Notes: a model not told the origin generated them from the sequence alone. Counted from the stretch's first letter, positions 18,217-27,592 are shown. The stretch: 64,000 nt of DNA from Chitinophaga varians (GCF_012641275.1 NZ_JABAIA010000004.1:558001-622000), one strand, 5' to 3'. Made by a program: numbers and translations.

Positions 18217-18687
18217 ATGAACACCTATTTATTGAGTTTATTGGTGCATATTACCGGGCTGGCGATGGTGTCCGGTATCGTACTGGCAGGATTTATGGCG
18301 AACCGGCGGTTTTGGAAGATTTATGCGTCCGACAGGGTAAGGGCAGTGGCTATCCTGGACCTGACGGCCCGCTTTCCGGTGGCGATGGGCATAGGGATGT
18401 TATTGTTGCTCCTCTCGGGCACCATGATGATGGCACTGGTACATGGTACCTATGGGGAACAGCTCTGGTTCAGGATCAAAATGATCATGTTTCTGTTGGT
18501 GATCCTCAACGGGATACTGGGTAGAAGGCTGGGCCTGAAGATGAAGCCGGTATTGCAGGCGGCCACATCGGGCGAGAACATCAGCGCGTCCATTGAACCG
18601 CTGAAAGGCCGTCTGAACCTGTTCTACATTATCCAGCTGTTGCTGCTGCTGGCTATTTTTGCTTGTGGCGTATTGAAATTTACCTGA
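18217..18687 (+). CDS. Four-helix membrane protein, DUF2269/CopD-like
   Basis: 156 residues with four hydrophobic segments (YLLSLLVHITGLAMVSGIVL; FPVAMGIGMLLLLLSGTMMM; IKMIMFLLVILNGILG; LFYIIQLLLLLAIFACGVL). The first helix carries a His (LLVHITG) and the overall layout resembles small DUF2269/CopD-like membrane proteins, but the match is by pattern only. It is divergent from the AraC regulator and its last 8 bases overlap the convergent haem-binding gene. Its role is unknown. Confidence 0.7.
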   Translation: MNTYLLSLLVHITGLAMVSGIVLAGFMANRRFWKIYASDRVRAVAILDLTARFPVAMGIGMLLLLLSGTMMMALVHGTYGEQLWFRIKMIMFLLVILNGILGRRLGLKMKPVLQAATSGENISASIEPLKGRLNLFYIIQLLLLLAIFACGVLKFT

Positions 18688-19150
18688 CGGGTGCCTGGAC
18701 GCTCATCTTTGCCATGGCGCTGTCTATCCAGGTGATGACCGCCTGTTGCTGGGCAGGTGTCCATATGGCTTCCTTGTGGATCAGGGTATAGGAAGATAAC
18801 GGCATTTCGCCTTCTGTGATTTGTTCTTTCATTTCTTTCAGCTTATGCAGCTGCCGCTTAGGGGTATATTTTCCGTACTCATGGAAATTCAGTTCTCTCT
18901 TGCCTTCGTTGACATGATTTGCCAGCCACCAGCTCACAGGCTGTATCTCCGCGTACCAGGGATAGTGCGTATAGTTACTGTGACAGTCATAGCAGGCTGC
19001 CTGTAATAATGCATGGATGCTGTCCGGCGTGGGGATTACCCGGCTAATGTCTGCTGTCTGGTCATTTCCCAGGTTTTTAGCCGGCCGGAAAAGCTGTATG
19101 CCGGCGAAGATGAGCAGCAATATGCCCGCGATTAATTTTCCCTTTTTCAT
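18680..19150 (-). CDS. Haem-binding domain protein (single CxxCH)
   Basis: 156 residues with an N-terminal membrane anchor (LIAGILLLIFAGIQLFRP) and one c-type haem motif ACYDCHSNYTHYPWY (Cys53, Cys56, His57), followed by WWLANHVNEGKRELNFHEY, the signature of the Haem_bd family. It would sit in the periplasm tethered to the inner membrane. It is the most downstream gene of the minus-strand metal-efflux block, 64 bases after the first DUF3347 gene, so it may be co-transcribed. Its electron partner is unknown. Confidence 0.88.
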   Translation of the reverse strand: MKKGKLIAGILLLIFAGIQLFRPAKNLGNDQTADISRVIPTPDSIHALLQAACYDCHSNYTHYPWYAEIQPVSWWLANHVNEGKRELNFHEYGKYTPKRQLHKLKEMKEQITEGEMPLSSYTLIHKEAIWTPAQQQAVITWIDSAMAKMSVQAPVR

Positions 19151-19214
19151 AAGTAAGTGTCCCGGGGCATTGGCCCCGGGGCTGTTTCAAATATAAGAAA
19201 ATAAGTGGACCTGT

Positions 19215-19853
19215 TTATTGTTTCCCTGGTGTTATCAATTCTTTTACAGCACCACAGCCGGCCATTTTACTGCCCATATAAGGATTTTTAATCGTGGCGG
19301 ATTCACTCAGCCAGTAAGCGCCTTTATTTTGATCATACATGGGGCAATGGGCGCGGTACAGGGGCTGGCCCCCACCGAAGGCTTTGGCCAGTTCATACAT
19401 ATCGTCGCTCATCATCACGAAGTGTTCCCGTTGATGCGCGATGTTACCGGCGTTTTTGCTGATATGTTCGGCGTGTTCCTTCAGGTCTTCTTCATTGTTG
19501 AGATAGATTTTTTTCTGGTCTGCCGTGAGGCGGGAGACGTCTGCTTTTGCCAGGGCGGCGCTCATCGTTTCGCCGGCTTTGGCAGCGGCGGCATCGTCAT
19601 CGGCGGCGAGGCTGTTTTTCAGTTGCAGATAGCCGTCCACGATGCCTTTCATGGCGGTGGCCATAGCGGGGTCCACATCGGTGAACTGCGGCTGTATGGT
19701 GGTTACGTCCGCAGCGGTGGCAGGTGCGGCATCATGATGATGCGCGGTGGCGGTGCTGTCGGTGTGACTGCCCTCATGAGTGGCGGTTTGGTTGTTGCAG
19801 GCGGCAAAGGCCAGTGTGGCTACTGCCAGTGTGCTGGTGATAATCGTTTTCAT
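19215..19853 (-). CDS. DUF3347-domain lipoprotein
   Basis: 212 residues with a lipobox (LAFAAC), a His/Thr/Ala-rich linker (TATAHHHDAAPATAADV) and a DUF3347 domain at about 60-205 that contains VDGYLQLKNSLAADD and the CPMYDQNKGAYWLSES and GCGAVKELI segments. DUF3347 proteins commonly accompany Bacteroidota copper/heavy-metal RND systems and are thought to be periplasmic metal-handling factors; the His cluster and the Cys/Met in the C-terminal part fit that. A paralogue lies 23 bases upstream. Confidence 0.9.
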   Translation of the reverse strand: MKTIITSTLAVATLAFAACNNQTATHEGSHTDSTATAHHHDAAPATAADVTTIQPQFTDVDPAMATAMKGIVDGYLQLKNSLAADDDAAAAKAGETMSAALAKADVSRLTADQKKIYLNNEEDLKEHAEHISKNAGNIAHQREHFVMMSDDMYELAKAFGGGQPLYRAHCPMYDQNKGAYWLSESATIKNPYMGSKMAGCGAVKELITPGKQ

Positions 19854-19876
19854 GCGTGTGTACGTATACGTTAGTG

Positions 19877-20431
19877 TTAGTGAATAGTTTCTTTTATTTC
19901 TCCGCAGGTGAGCATCTGTTCACCGAAATACGGGTTCTGAATACCTTTCTCAGTGCTCAGCCAGTAGCCGCCTTTATCGTTGAGGGCCATAGGACAGAAA
20001 TCCACATACAGGGCGCCGCTGCTGACGCCTGATTTTTTCACCAGCGCAATCAGCTCATTGCTGAGCAACGCATAGGCGGTGCGCTGTGCTTCAATATCTG
20101 CTGCCGACACGATGGCGGCTGCGGTGCTGGCGGTCTGTGTACCGCCGGCGAGGTCTTTGGCGCCTGTTTCAATAGCATTGGCTGCAATGCGCGCTGCGCC
20201 GGCGTCGCCGTTGACAAGCGCCTGCGACAGCAACTGGTATTGCTGGTACACGGCGTTCAGCTGATCATCTTTCAGCTGAAGGGCTGCCGGCTGTGCGGCA
20301 GCGGCGATAGCCTGTTCCGGCTGCTGCTGACGGGACGTGTCTGTGCTGTTACCGGTGGTGGCGCTGTTGCCGCAGGCGGCCAGCACCAGGGCCGAGAGTA
20401 CGGGAATGCCCGCTTTAACGAATGATGTCAT
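19877..20431 (-). CDS. DUF3347-domain lipoprotein, second copy
   Basis: 184 residues with a lipobox (LVLAAC) and one DUF3347 domain whose C-terminal part, CPMALNDKGGYWLSTEKGIQNP, parallels that of the downstream paralogue, but with no His-rich linker. The two copies are clearly diverged, so this is an old duplication. It lies 31 bases after the first adaptor gene and belongs to the same metal-efflux unit. Confidence 0.9.
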   Translation of the reverse strand: MTSFVKAGIPVLSALVLAACGNSATTGNSTDTSRQQQPEQAIAAAAQPAALQLKDDQLNAVYQQYQLLSQALVNGDAGAARIAANAIETGAKDLAGGTQTASTAAAIVSAADIEAQRTAYALLSNELIALVKKSGVSSGALYVDFCPMALNDKGGYWLSTEKGIQNPYFGEQMLTCGEIKETIH

Positions 20432-20462
20432 GTGTTGATTTTTATGATGAACAGTAGGTTTT

Positions 20463-21686
20463 TTAATGTTGATGACTGGCAGCTGCTGCCAGCGGGTCTG
20501 CGCCTTTTTTGAGGATATACTCGCTGTACAGCAGGTAGGCGCCGGTCACCACTACTTTATCACCGGCGGTCAGCCCGTCTGCTATCTCTACGGCATCGTA
20601 GTTCTCTATGCCGGTAGTGACGATGCGCGGTTCAAACTTGCCCTTGCTTTTTTCTATCCACACATGCGTGCCTTTACCATCGCGGATAACGGCATCTACC
20701 GGTAACGTCAGTACGTCGTTTTTACTTTTAACAGGCAGGAGTATATTGGCCTGCTGGCCCGGCTGCCAGCGGTTGTCGGGATTGGGGATGGTGCCACGCA
20801 GCTGCATCAGCTGACTGCCGCTTTGCAGCGCAGGGTTGATGAACTGGACAGTCATCTGCTGCGGCTCCTGCTCCCAGCCGGCCACCATTACTTTAACGGT
20901 CTGTCCGGGTTTTACTGCATCGGCTTCCGCAGGGTAGAGGTCCGCTTCCACCCACAACTGCTGATAGCCTTCGAGGCGCATCACCGGACCGCCCTCGGCC
21001 ACATACTGCCCTTCGGTGACAGACAGTTCGGACACTACGCCGCTTTGTGTGGCGGGATACGTCACATAGGGATTGACTTTCTGGGACTGCAACAGCTGCT
21101 GAATAGCGGCGTCGGACTGGTCATACAGCGACAGCTTCTGCCGCGCGCCTTTTTCTATCTGCGCAAAACGGGCATCATCGGGAAACTGCCGCGCCTGCGC
21201 GGCCGCCAGCAGGTATTCCTGCTGCAGCGCTGCCAGCTGCTCGGAATAGATGCGGTACAGCGGTTGTCCTTTGGTGACTTTGACACCGGTTTCGCGTACG
21301 TACAGCACTTCCACACGGCCGGGCACGCGGCTGGAGATGATATTGGTCTTCTCCGGATCGGTGGCCAGGCGGCCGTTCAGCTGTTTAAAACCTGCCAGGT
21401 TGCCGGCGCCAATGGTGACGGTGGTGATATTGGCCAGCGCTATCTGGCTGTTGTCCAGCGTGAGTGAATGGTCCTTGTTGTTTTTGTCGAACGGTACCAG
21501 GTCCATGCCGCAGATAGGGCAGGTGCCGGGTTTGTTCTGCACGATCTGCGGATGCATAGGACAGGTGAACGTGGGCTGTGGCCCTGCTTGTGCCGCAGGT
21601 TTGCCGGTTTCCTTGCAGGCCGCCAGCAATACCGCAGGAGCAAGTGACACCAGGAATATATTGCGTAAGAAATTTTTTCTTTCCAT
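20463..21686 (-). CDS. CusB-type efflux adaptor with N-terminal heavy-metal-binding domain
   Basis: 407 residues. After a lipobox (VLLAAC) comes the heavy-metal-binding motif TCPMHPQIVQNKPGTCPICG, which ends in MDLVP, then barrel, lipoyl and helix-hairpin domains (SRVPGRVEVLYVRETGVKVT; PATQSGVVSELSVTEGQYVA) and a C-terminal His-containing tail. It should link the CusA-like pump to TolC and help load Cu/Ag ions. It lies 16 bases after another adaptor gene, so the locus encodes two. Confidence 0.94.
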   Translation of the reverse strand: MERKNFLRNIFLVSLAPAVLLAACKETGKPAAQAGPQPTFTCPMHPQIVQNKPGTCPICGMDLVPFDKNNKDHSLTLDNSQIALANITTVTIGAGNLAGFKQLNGRLATDPEKTNIISSRVPGRVEVLYVRETGVKVTKGQPLYRIYSEQLAALQQEYLLAAAQARQFPDDARFAQIEKGARQKLSLYDQSDAAIQQLLQSQKVNPYVTYPATQSGVVSELSVTEGQYVAEGGPVMRLEGYQQLWVEADLYPAEADAVKPGQTVKVMVAGWEQEPQQMTVQFINPALQSGSQLMQLRGTIPNPDNRWQPGQQANILLPVKSKNDVLTLPVDAVIRDGKGTHVWIEKSKGKFEPRIVTTGIENYDAVEIADGLTAGDKVVVTGAYLLYSEYILKKGADPLAAAASHQH

Positions 21687-21702
21687 GGTTTGATGTTTTA
21701 CA

Positions 21703-22896
21703 CTATGGATTGGTTTTGATAAAACTTTCGCTGTCTACCAGGTAGGCGGCGTTGGAAGCCACTTCCCAGCCGGCGATGTTGGAAGTTACCTGTACCATGC
21801 CGGCTACAGTGGCGCCGGTGGTTACAGCTACCGGCGTAAAGGCGCCCCCTGTTTTCCGGAACACGAGCGACTGATTGCCGGAGCGGTACACGGCTTTGGC
21901 GGGCAGCCACCATCCTTCGTGGTATACCAGCGGTATGCTGGCGGTCAGCAGCTGGCCCGCGCGGAAAGGGTGCGCGCCCAGGTATACCCTTGCCAACATG
22001 AAGTTTTGGCCGTTGCGGTATACCGGCTCTATCAGCCCGATGGTGCCGGGTTGCATGGCGTTTTTGTCATGCACCGGGTACAGCAACAGGCGCTGCTGCG
22101 TTTTTATTTTCGATGCCAGCGTGGAAGGAAAAGAGAATTCCGCCACGAGGTTGTCTGCCTGGTAAATGGTGAACAGCGACTGCCCTGCGTTGACGTATTG
22201 CCCCTCCCGCAGCATCACGGGCGTATTGGCGGGTGCCGCCGGCGTAGCGGCTGTGGGAGCGCTGCCGCCGCCCATGCTGCTCATGCCGTCACCGGCAGGT
22301 GCGGCGGCAGGCGCCGTAGCGGTAGGCACTGCGGCACTGCTTTGCTCCAGGATATAGCCGTTGGCGTTACTATATACCGGTATACGGTAAAGGATACGCC
22401 CTGTTTTCAACACCTGGTCTATCTGCGCAGGCTGCATGCCCAGCAGCTGCAACCGTTGACGGGAAGCGGAAAGTAGCGGGCCATCCTGTTTGGCTACGAG
22501 TAACAGCTCCCGCTGTGCGGCAGCCAGGTCAGGGGAGTAGATCTCCATGATCAACTGCCCTTTGCTGACCGGCTGGTAGTTGTATTTGACCAGCAGCCTT
22601 TCGATACGGCCGCCTACACGGCTGGCGATGCTGGTTTGCCGGCGGGTATCATAGGTGATGACACCGCTCACTTCTGCCGTATGGATGCGCGTTCCGCTGG
22701 TGGCTTTGATCACCGGAATAGTGGCAATCACGCGGGCATTGACGGGCTGCGTCAGCGCGGTAATGCTGCTGTCCGGCGTTTGTGCGTGACCGGCAGCATG
22801 CGTCTGCGCCGGTTTACGCTGGCAGGCTGCGAGGCCCAGCAGCACCAGTGCGGCAACAGGCAGGATGTTTATATTAACGATATAGTTGTTTCTCAT
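21703..22896 (-). CDS. Second CusB/HlyD-type efflux adaptor with Ala/Pro/Met-rich insert
   Basis: 397 residues with a lipobox (LGLAAC) and the adaptor fold (ASRVGGRIERLLVKYNYQPV; then LREGQYVNAGQSLFTIY). It lacks the CPMHP metal-binding domain of its neighbour. Residues about 186-227 form a low-complexity Ala/Pro/Thr/Gly insert with GMSSMGGG, placed where homologues have a tight turn in the lipoyl domain. Its start overlaps the TolC gene by 23 bases, which suggests translational coupling. It may form mixed adaptor rings with the downstream paralogue. Confidence 0.9.
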   Translation of the reverse strand: MRNNYIVNINILPVAALVLLGLAACQRKPAQTHAAGHAQTPDSSITALTQPVNARVIATIPVIKATSGTRIHTAEVSGVITYDTRRQTSIASRVGGRIERLLVKYNYQPVSKGQLIMEIYSPDLAAAQRELLLVAKQDGPLLSASRQRLQLLGMQPAQIDQVLKTGRILYRIPVYSNANGYILEQSSAAVPTATAPAAAPAGDGMSSMGGGSAPTAATPAAPANTPVMLREGQYVNAGQSLFTIYQADNLVAEFSFPSTLASKIKTQQRLLLYPVHDKNAMQPGTIGLIEPVYRNGQNFMLARVYLGAHPFRAGQLLTASIPLVYHEGWWLPAKAVYRSGNQSLVFRKTGGAFTPVAVTTGATVAGMVQVTSNIAGWEVASNAAYLVDSESFIKTNP

Positions 22897-24184
22897 AATC
22901 CACGATCATTTCATAGAGTTTCAGTTTCTCGTCCAGAATATTGGACTGCATCATTGTCAGCGCCTCCCACGAGTCGATGACAGCGGAAAGCGACAGCTTG
23001 TTTTCCTGGTAGTTCAGGAAACCGGCGTCCAGCGTTTGCCGCAGCGCCGGCACGATCTTGTCTTCCATAGCGCTGATACGCTGTTGCATGGAACGTATTT
23101 CGTACTGCATGCCGTACAGCATGCCCTGCGTTTCCTGTAGCATGGCGGACTTCTCCTTTTCCATGGCGGCTACGCTGTATTCCATGGACTTAATGCCTGA
23201 CTTGTACATTTTGGATGCCCATGGCACAATCGGTATGCTGACCATGCCCATGGCGCTGAAAGCTTTTGGCATCGCGGGACCCAGCGGTTGCATATGATCG
23301 AAGCGTATCCTGAAGTCAGGTTTTTTGTCCCGCTTCATGGCTTCTGCGTTGAGCTGCATGGACCGGATGCTTTCATTCATCTTCAGGATGTCCTGCCGCA
23401 CGGCTGCCAGCGACGCGGTGTCATAGGACGATGCCTGCTCAAATACCGGCTGGTAAGCAGTGTCTATATCGAATGACTGGTTGCCGGGGGCGTTCATCAG
23501 GCTGTTGAGCCAGGAGCGCGCTTTGGCAATGGTGCCTTCCTGCATGCGGACCATGTTGCGGTTGTCTTCCAGTTTGGCCGCGGTTTTATAGACACCGCTG
23601 AGCTGCGACTGGTTATAGGGAAACCGCACTTCTTCAATTTTCTCCATGGTCTGCATGATTTTTTCATTCTCCTGCAACACGCGGATTTTTTGTTGTGCTA
23701 CTATCCAGGTGAAGTACAACCGCTTTGCCTGCGCTTTTAATTCGTTGAGCGTAATGCCGCGGGTAGCCATTTCCACATTGCCCTGTGAAGCGATGTAACG
23801 CTTTTTGGCGGCCAGTTTGGCCGGATTGGGAATGTCCTGTTCCAGTTGCAGCATGAGGTTGCCTTTGTCGCGGTCGTCCATGATCATCTGGCCGGGATAG
23901 GGCGTCATAAAGGTGCCGGCGCCCACCATGGGGGCCATCCAGGCGGTGGCTGCCTCGGCGCTGTGGCGGTAACTTTCCGCCTTCAGGTCGTAGGATTGCA
24001 GTAACACGTTGTTGCTGTCTATTTTCTGCAGAATATTTTGCAGCGATAATACCGGCGCCTGCTGCGCGCTGGCCACATGCATCATCAGAGCCATCACCGG
24101 CATCAGTAACCAGGTGAGTCGCTTTGCGCCCTTGCTGCTTTGCGTTTCTGCCTGCGCATATTTATATTTAGTGATGTACTTCAT
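22874..24184 (-). CDS. TolC-family outer-membrane efflux protein of the metal-efflux system
   Basis: 436 residues from the ATG at 24184 (a longer frame to 24217 is possible). A signal peptide ends at VASAQQ and is followed by the two long coiled helical repeats of TolC proteins (AQQKIRVLQENEKIMQTMEK; SLAAVRQDILKMNESIRSM). It is Met-rich in the helices. It overlaps the end of the pump gene by 17 bases and the start of the adaptor gene, so the pump, duct and adaptor are coupled. Confidence 0.92.
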   Translation of the reverse strand: MKYITKYKYAQAETQSSKGAKRLTWLLMPVMALMMHVASAQQAPVLSLQNILQKIDSNNVLLQSYDLKAESYRHSAEAATAWMAPMVGAGTFMTPYPGQMIMDDRDKGNLMLQLEQDIPNPAKLAAKKRYIASQGNVEMATRGITLNELKAQAKRLYFTWIVAQQKIRVLQENEKIMQTMEKIEEVRFPYNQSQLSGVYKTAAKLEDNRNMVRMQEGTIAKARSWLNSLMNAPGNQSFDIDTAYQPVFEQASSYDTASLAAVRQDILKMNESIRSMQLNAEAMKRDKKPDFRIRFDHMQPLGPAMPKAFSAMGMVSIPIVPWASKMYKSGIKSMEYSVAAMEKEKSAMLQETQGMLYGMQYEIRSMQQRISAMEDKIVPALRQTLDAGFLNYQENKLSLSAVIDSWEALTMMQSNILDEKLKLYEMIVDYEKQLYR

Positions 24185-26102
24185 GGATCTCCAGTTTTCC
24201 GTGCTTACGCAATTCATATTCTTTTGTCATGAGGAAGATCAGCGGGGTGACCAGCAAAATATGCGTGGACGAGGTGAGTACGCCGCCGATCATCGGCAGT
24301 ACGATGGGTTTCATGACATCGGTGCCTACACCGTTGGCCCATAGCACCGGTACCAGTCCGAAAAGGGACACGCAGACGGTCATCAGTTTGGGGCGGAGCC
24401 TTTTGGCGGCGCCGTAGATCACGTGTACCCGCAGGTCTTCCCGCGTGATAGTCGCTGAGCTGTTGCCTTTTTGTTTCACTAATTGCTGCATGGCATCGTT
24501 GAGGTAGATGACCATCACAATACCTGTTTCCACCGCAATACCAAAGAGGGCGATGAAGCCCACGGCCACGGCCACGGACAGGTTAACGCCCCAGAAATAA
24601 ATCATATAGGCACCACCGATAAGGGCGAAAGGAACGGTGATCAGGCTCAGGAAAGCTTCGCGGATGGAGTGGAAAGCGAAGTAGAGCGAAAAGAAAATGA
24701 TGATCAGCACTACGGGCGCAATCCACAACAGCGTCTGCTGGCCGCGGATCAGGTTTTCGTACTGACCGCTCCACTCCAGGTAATAGCCCTGTGGCAGGAT
24801 GTTTTGTGCCTGGCCCATTTTGTTGATGGCTTCCTGTACGGTGCTGCCAAGGTCACGGCCACGAACGTTGAACAGTACGGCGCCCCGTAGCATGGCGTTG
24901 TCGGACGTGATCATGGGCGGCCCGTCGGTGAATTTCACATCGGCCACGGCGGACAAGGGAACTTCGCCTGTGGTGGCAGACATAATGGGAATGCGGCGGA
25001 TACGTTCCACACTGTTGCGGTAATCCTGTGCGAGGCGCACGCTGATAGAGAAACGTTGCCGCCCTTCGATGGTATTGCCGATGGGAGCGCCGCCCAGCGC
25101 GGTTTCTACGGTCTGGTTCACATCGTCTACGTTGAGGCCGTAACGGGCCAGGTCGGCCCGGCGAACGGTGATGTCGAGGTATTTGCCGCCGGTAACGGGT
25201 TCTACGTACAGGTCGGTGATACCGGGGGTGCCTTCCAGCGCTTTTCTCACTTTTTCGGAAACAGCGGCAATAGTGTCCAGCTGCTGGCCATATACTTTCA
25301 CGCCTACGTCTGTACGAATACCCGTGGCCAGCATATTGATACGGTTGATGATGGGCTGTGTCCATCCGTTCACTACACCGGGTATCTGCAATTTGGCGTC
25401 CAGCTCATCGATGATGTCTTTCTTCGTTTTGCCTTCGCGCCATTGCGATTTGGGTTTCAGCATTATGATGGTTTCAATCATGCTGATAGGGGAGTTGTCG
25501 GTAGCGGTGCTGGCGCGGCCCGCTTTGCCCAGTACTTTCTCCACTTCCGGCACCGACTTGATGATTTTGTCCTGTACCTGCAGGATACGTTTGGCTTCTG
25601 CATTGGAGATATCCGGGAGGGTGACGGGCATAAACAGGATGCTTTGTTCGTCCAGCGGCGGCATAAACTCACTGCCCAGACTTTTCAGCAGCGGTATCGT
25701 GATCACCAGGGCTATCACGTTGACTGCGATGGTGGTTTTACGCCATTTTAATACGCCTTTGATGACCGGTTCGTACAGGCGTTCCAGGAACCTGTTGACC
25801 GGATTGGCATTGTCCGGCCGGAACTTGCCTTTCATAAAGAAGGAGATCAGGACAGGCGCGAGGGTGATGACCAGCAGGGCGTCCATGATCATGATAAATG
25901 TTTTCGTATAGGCCAGCGGGTGAAAGAGCTTGCCTTCCTGCCCGGTCAGCATAAATACCGGCAGGAAAGAGGTGATGATGATGATGGTGGCGAAGAAAAC
26001 GCCGCGGGACACCTGTTTGCTTGACTGCTCAATGACTTTCAGCCTTTCTTCTTCGCTGATCCACTGCGGTGGTTTTTTAAATATCTTTTTCAGCCAGTTC
26101 AT
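24168..26102 (-). CDS. CusA/CzcA-type RND pump, C-terminal two thirds (separate frame)
   Basis: 644 residues from the ATG at 26102 (MNWLKKIFKKPPQWISEEER). It starts in the cytoplasmic loop after transmembrane helix 4 and continues through SRGVFFATIIIITSFLPVFM, the second porter loop and the last membrane helices to the end of the family. Its ATG lies one base after the TAA stop of the N-terminal half. It is in the +1 frame relative to that half, and the junction carries an A7 run. Nothing conserved seems missing. Either two coupled polypeptides make one pump, or slippage or a single-base change in the run restores one protein of about 1075 residues. Confidence 0.9.
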   Translation of the reverse strand: MNWLKKIFKKPPQWISEEERLKVIEQSSKQVSRGVFFATIIIITSFLPVFMLTGQEGKLFHPLAYTKTFIMIMDALLVITLAPVLISFFMKGKFRPDNANPVNRFLERLYEPVIKGVLKWRKTTIAVNVIALVITIPLLKSLGSEFMPPLDEQSILFMPVTLPDISNAEAKRILQVQDKIIKSVPEVEKVLGKAGRASTATDNSPISMIETIIMLKPKSQWREGKTKKDIIDELDAKLQIPGVVNGWTQPIINRINMLATGIRTDVGVKVYGQQLDTIAAVSEKVRKALEGTPGITDLYVEPVTGGKYLDITVRRADLARYGLNVDDVNQTVETALGGAPIGNTIEGRQRFSISVRLAQDYRNSVERIRRIPIMSATTGEVPLSAVADVKFTDGPPMITSDNAMLRGAVLFNVRGRDLGSTVQEAINKMGQAQNILPQGYYLEWSGQYENLIRGQQTLLWIAPVVLIIIFFSLYFAFHSIREAFLSLITVPFALIGGAYMIYFWGVNLSVAVAVGFIALFGIAVETGIVMVIYLNDAMQQLVKQKGNSSATITREDLRVHVIYGAAKRLRPKLMTVCVSLFGLVPVLWANGVGTDVMKPIVLPMIGGVLTSSTHILLVTPLIFLMTKEYELRKHGKLEIHEVHH

Positions 26103-26103
26103 G

Positions 26104-27393
26104 TTATTGGTTTTTTTGTTGTTCCTGCCAGCTGGCGTACCGCTCAGCCAGATGTTTGTAGGCATTTTCACTCATGATGATCCCGTTGTCCACGATGACG
26201 CCGATGGCCAGTGCGATACCGGTGAGCGACATGATATTGGAGGAGATGCCGAAGGCGTTCAGCAGCAGGAAGCTGGCGGCCAGCGTAATGGGTATCTGTA
26301 TGATGATGCTGAGGGCGCTGCGCCAGTGGAAAAGGAAGATGATCACCACTACAGACACGACGATCATTTCTTCTATCAGCGTATGTTTGATGGAGTCCAC
26401 CGATTCTTTGATCAGCTGTCCGCGGTCGTACACGATATCAAATCTCACCTGGTCCGGGAGACCTTTGGCCACTTCTTTCATTTTGGCTTTCACGCGGTCG
26501 ATCACTTCCGCTGCGTTTTCTCCGTAGCGCATGACCACGATGCCGCCTACACGTTCTCCCTGTCCGTCCTGGTCGAAGATGCCGAGGCGTGTTTCGCCGG
26601 TCATCTGCACGGTAGCCACATCGGCCACGCGTATGGGAATGCTGTTTTGTGTTTTGACGGGTATGTCGGCGATTTCCTCAGCGGATTTCAGGTAGCCGGA
26701 AGTTTTGATGATATAACCGATGTCGCTGATTTCAAATTTGCGGCCGCCGGATTCATTGTTGTTGGTGCGGATGGCGTTGATCACTTCGGGCACGGAGAGA
26801 CGGTAGTACAGCAGTTTGTTGGGATCTACCGTGATCTGGTATTGTTTCTGGAAGCCGCCGAAGGAAGCGATTTCACTCACGCCCTCCACATTTTGCAGGG
26901 CGAATTTCACGTACCAGTCCTGTAGTGCGCGTTGTTCGCCGAGGTCCATCTGTGGCGCGTCGAGCGTGTACCAGAGGATGTGGCCCACGCCGGTGCCGTC
27001 AGGCCCCAGTTGCGGTGAAACGCCCGCCGGCAGCGTGCGGGACACGGTGCTGAGTCTCTCCAGCACTCTTTCGCGTGCCCAGTAGATGTCTGCATCATCC
27101 TGAAAAATAACATAGATAAAACTCATGCCGAACATGGAAGAGCCGCGTACATATTTGATTTTAGGCAATCCCTGGAGGTTGGTCACCAGCGGATAGGTGA
27201 TCTGGTCTTCTATCAGCTGGGGGCCGCGGCCCATCCATTCTGTAAAGACGATCACCTGGTTCTCCGACAGGTCCGGAATAGCGTCGATAGGATTCTTTTT
27301 AACGGCATAGATGCCCCAGGCAAAGAGGGCGGCGGCCAGCACCAGCACAATGAAGCGGTTGCGCAGCGACCATTCGATAATTCGATGTACCAT
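26104..27393 (-). CDS. CusA/CzcA-type RND pump, N-terminal third
   Basis: 429 residues from the ATG at 27393 (MVHRIIEWSLRNRFIVLVLA). It contains helix 1, the first porter loop with the CusA-like IPDLSENQVIVFTEWMGRGP region, and helices 2-4 with the proton-relay Asp in GVIVDNGIIMSENAY, then stops in the loop after helix 4 (WQEQQKNQ, TAA). Full members of the family are about 1040 residues, so this is only the first third. The rest follows one base later in the next frame. It exports Cu/Ag or related divalent ions with the neighbouring adaptor and TolC. Confidence 0.9.
   Translation of the reverse strand: MVHRIIEWSLRNRFIVLVLAAALFAWGIYAVKKNPIDAIPDLSENQVIVFTEWMGRGPQLIEDQITYPLVTNLQGLPKIKYVRGSSMFGMSFIYVIFQDDADIYWARERVLERLSTVSRTLPAGVSPQLGPDGTGVGHILWYTLDAPQMDLGEQRALQDWYVKFALQNVEGVSEIASFGGFQKQYQITVDPNKLLYYRLSVPEVINAIRTNNNESGGRKFEISDIGYIIKTSGYLKSAEEIADIPVKTQNSIPIRVADVATVQMTGETRLGIFDQDGQGERVGGIVVMRYGENAAEVIDRVKAKMKEVAKGLPDQVRFDIVYDRGQLIKESVDSIKHTLIEEMIVVSVVVIIFLFHWRSALSIIIQIPITLAASFLLLNAFGISSNIMSLTGIALAIGVIVDNGIIMSENAYKHLAERYASWQEQQKNQ
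26111..26117 (-). repeat. A7 homopolymer at the break of the split CusA gene
   Basis: On the minus strand the run reads CAACAAAAAAACC. Removing one A joins both halves in frame as ...WQEQQKTNNMNWLKKIFKK, a natural-looking loop. The heptamer A AAA AAC also has the form of a -1 slippery site, but a -1 shift meets a TGA four codons later, so only a +1 or single-A loss restores the pump. Confidence 0.7.
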
Positions 27394-27592
27394 ATATCTT
27401 AATTCAATGGATACCAGAAGATAACAGAAACCGCTGCGGGTACAAAGTCTGTCGTACACTGCGACGCGCAGCAGTAAACCGAATAACGGTATCGGTTACA
27501 CGTAGCGTAAAGGGACGGTTATCTCCCGGAAAAAAAGTAATAAAAGGGTGTAAATCAGTAACGGCAGGCTTACCGTTCTGCAGGAAGGGGTA

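Noticed and set aside
26110..26118. -1 ribosomal slippery site A AAA AAC
   Set aside because: A -1 shift meets TGA after CCA ATA ACA, so it cannot make the full pump; only +1 or loss of one A does.
26103..26171. Upstream extension of the C-terminal CusA frame
   Set aside because: It is out of frame with the conserved N-terminal half that covers the same bases; only the part after the A7 run is plausible.
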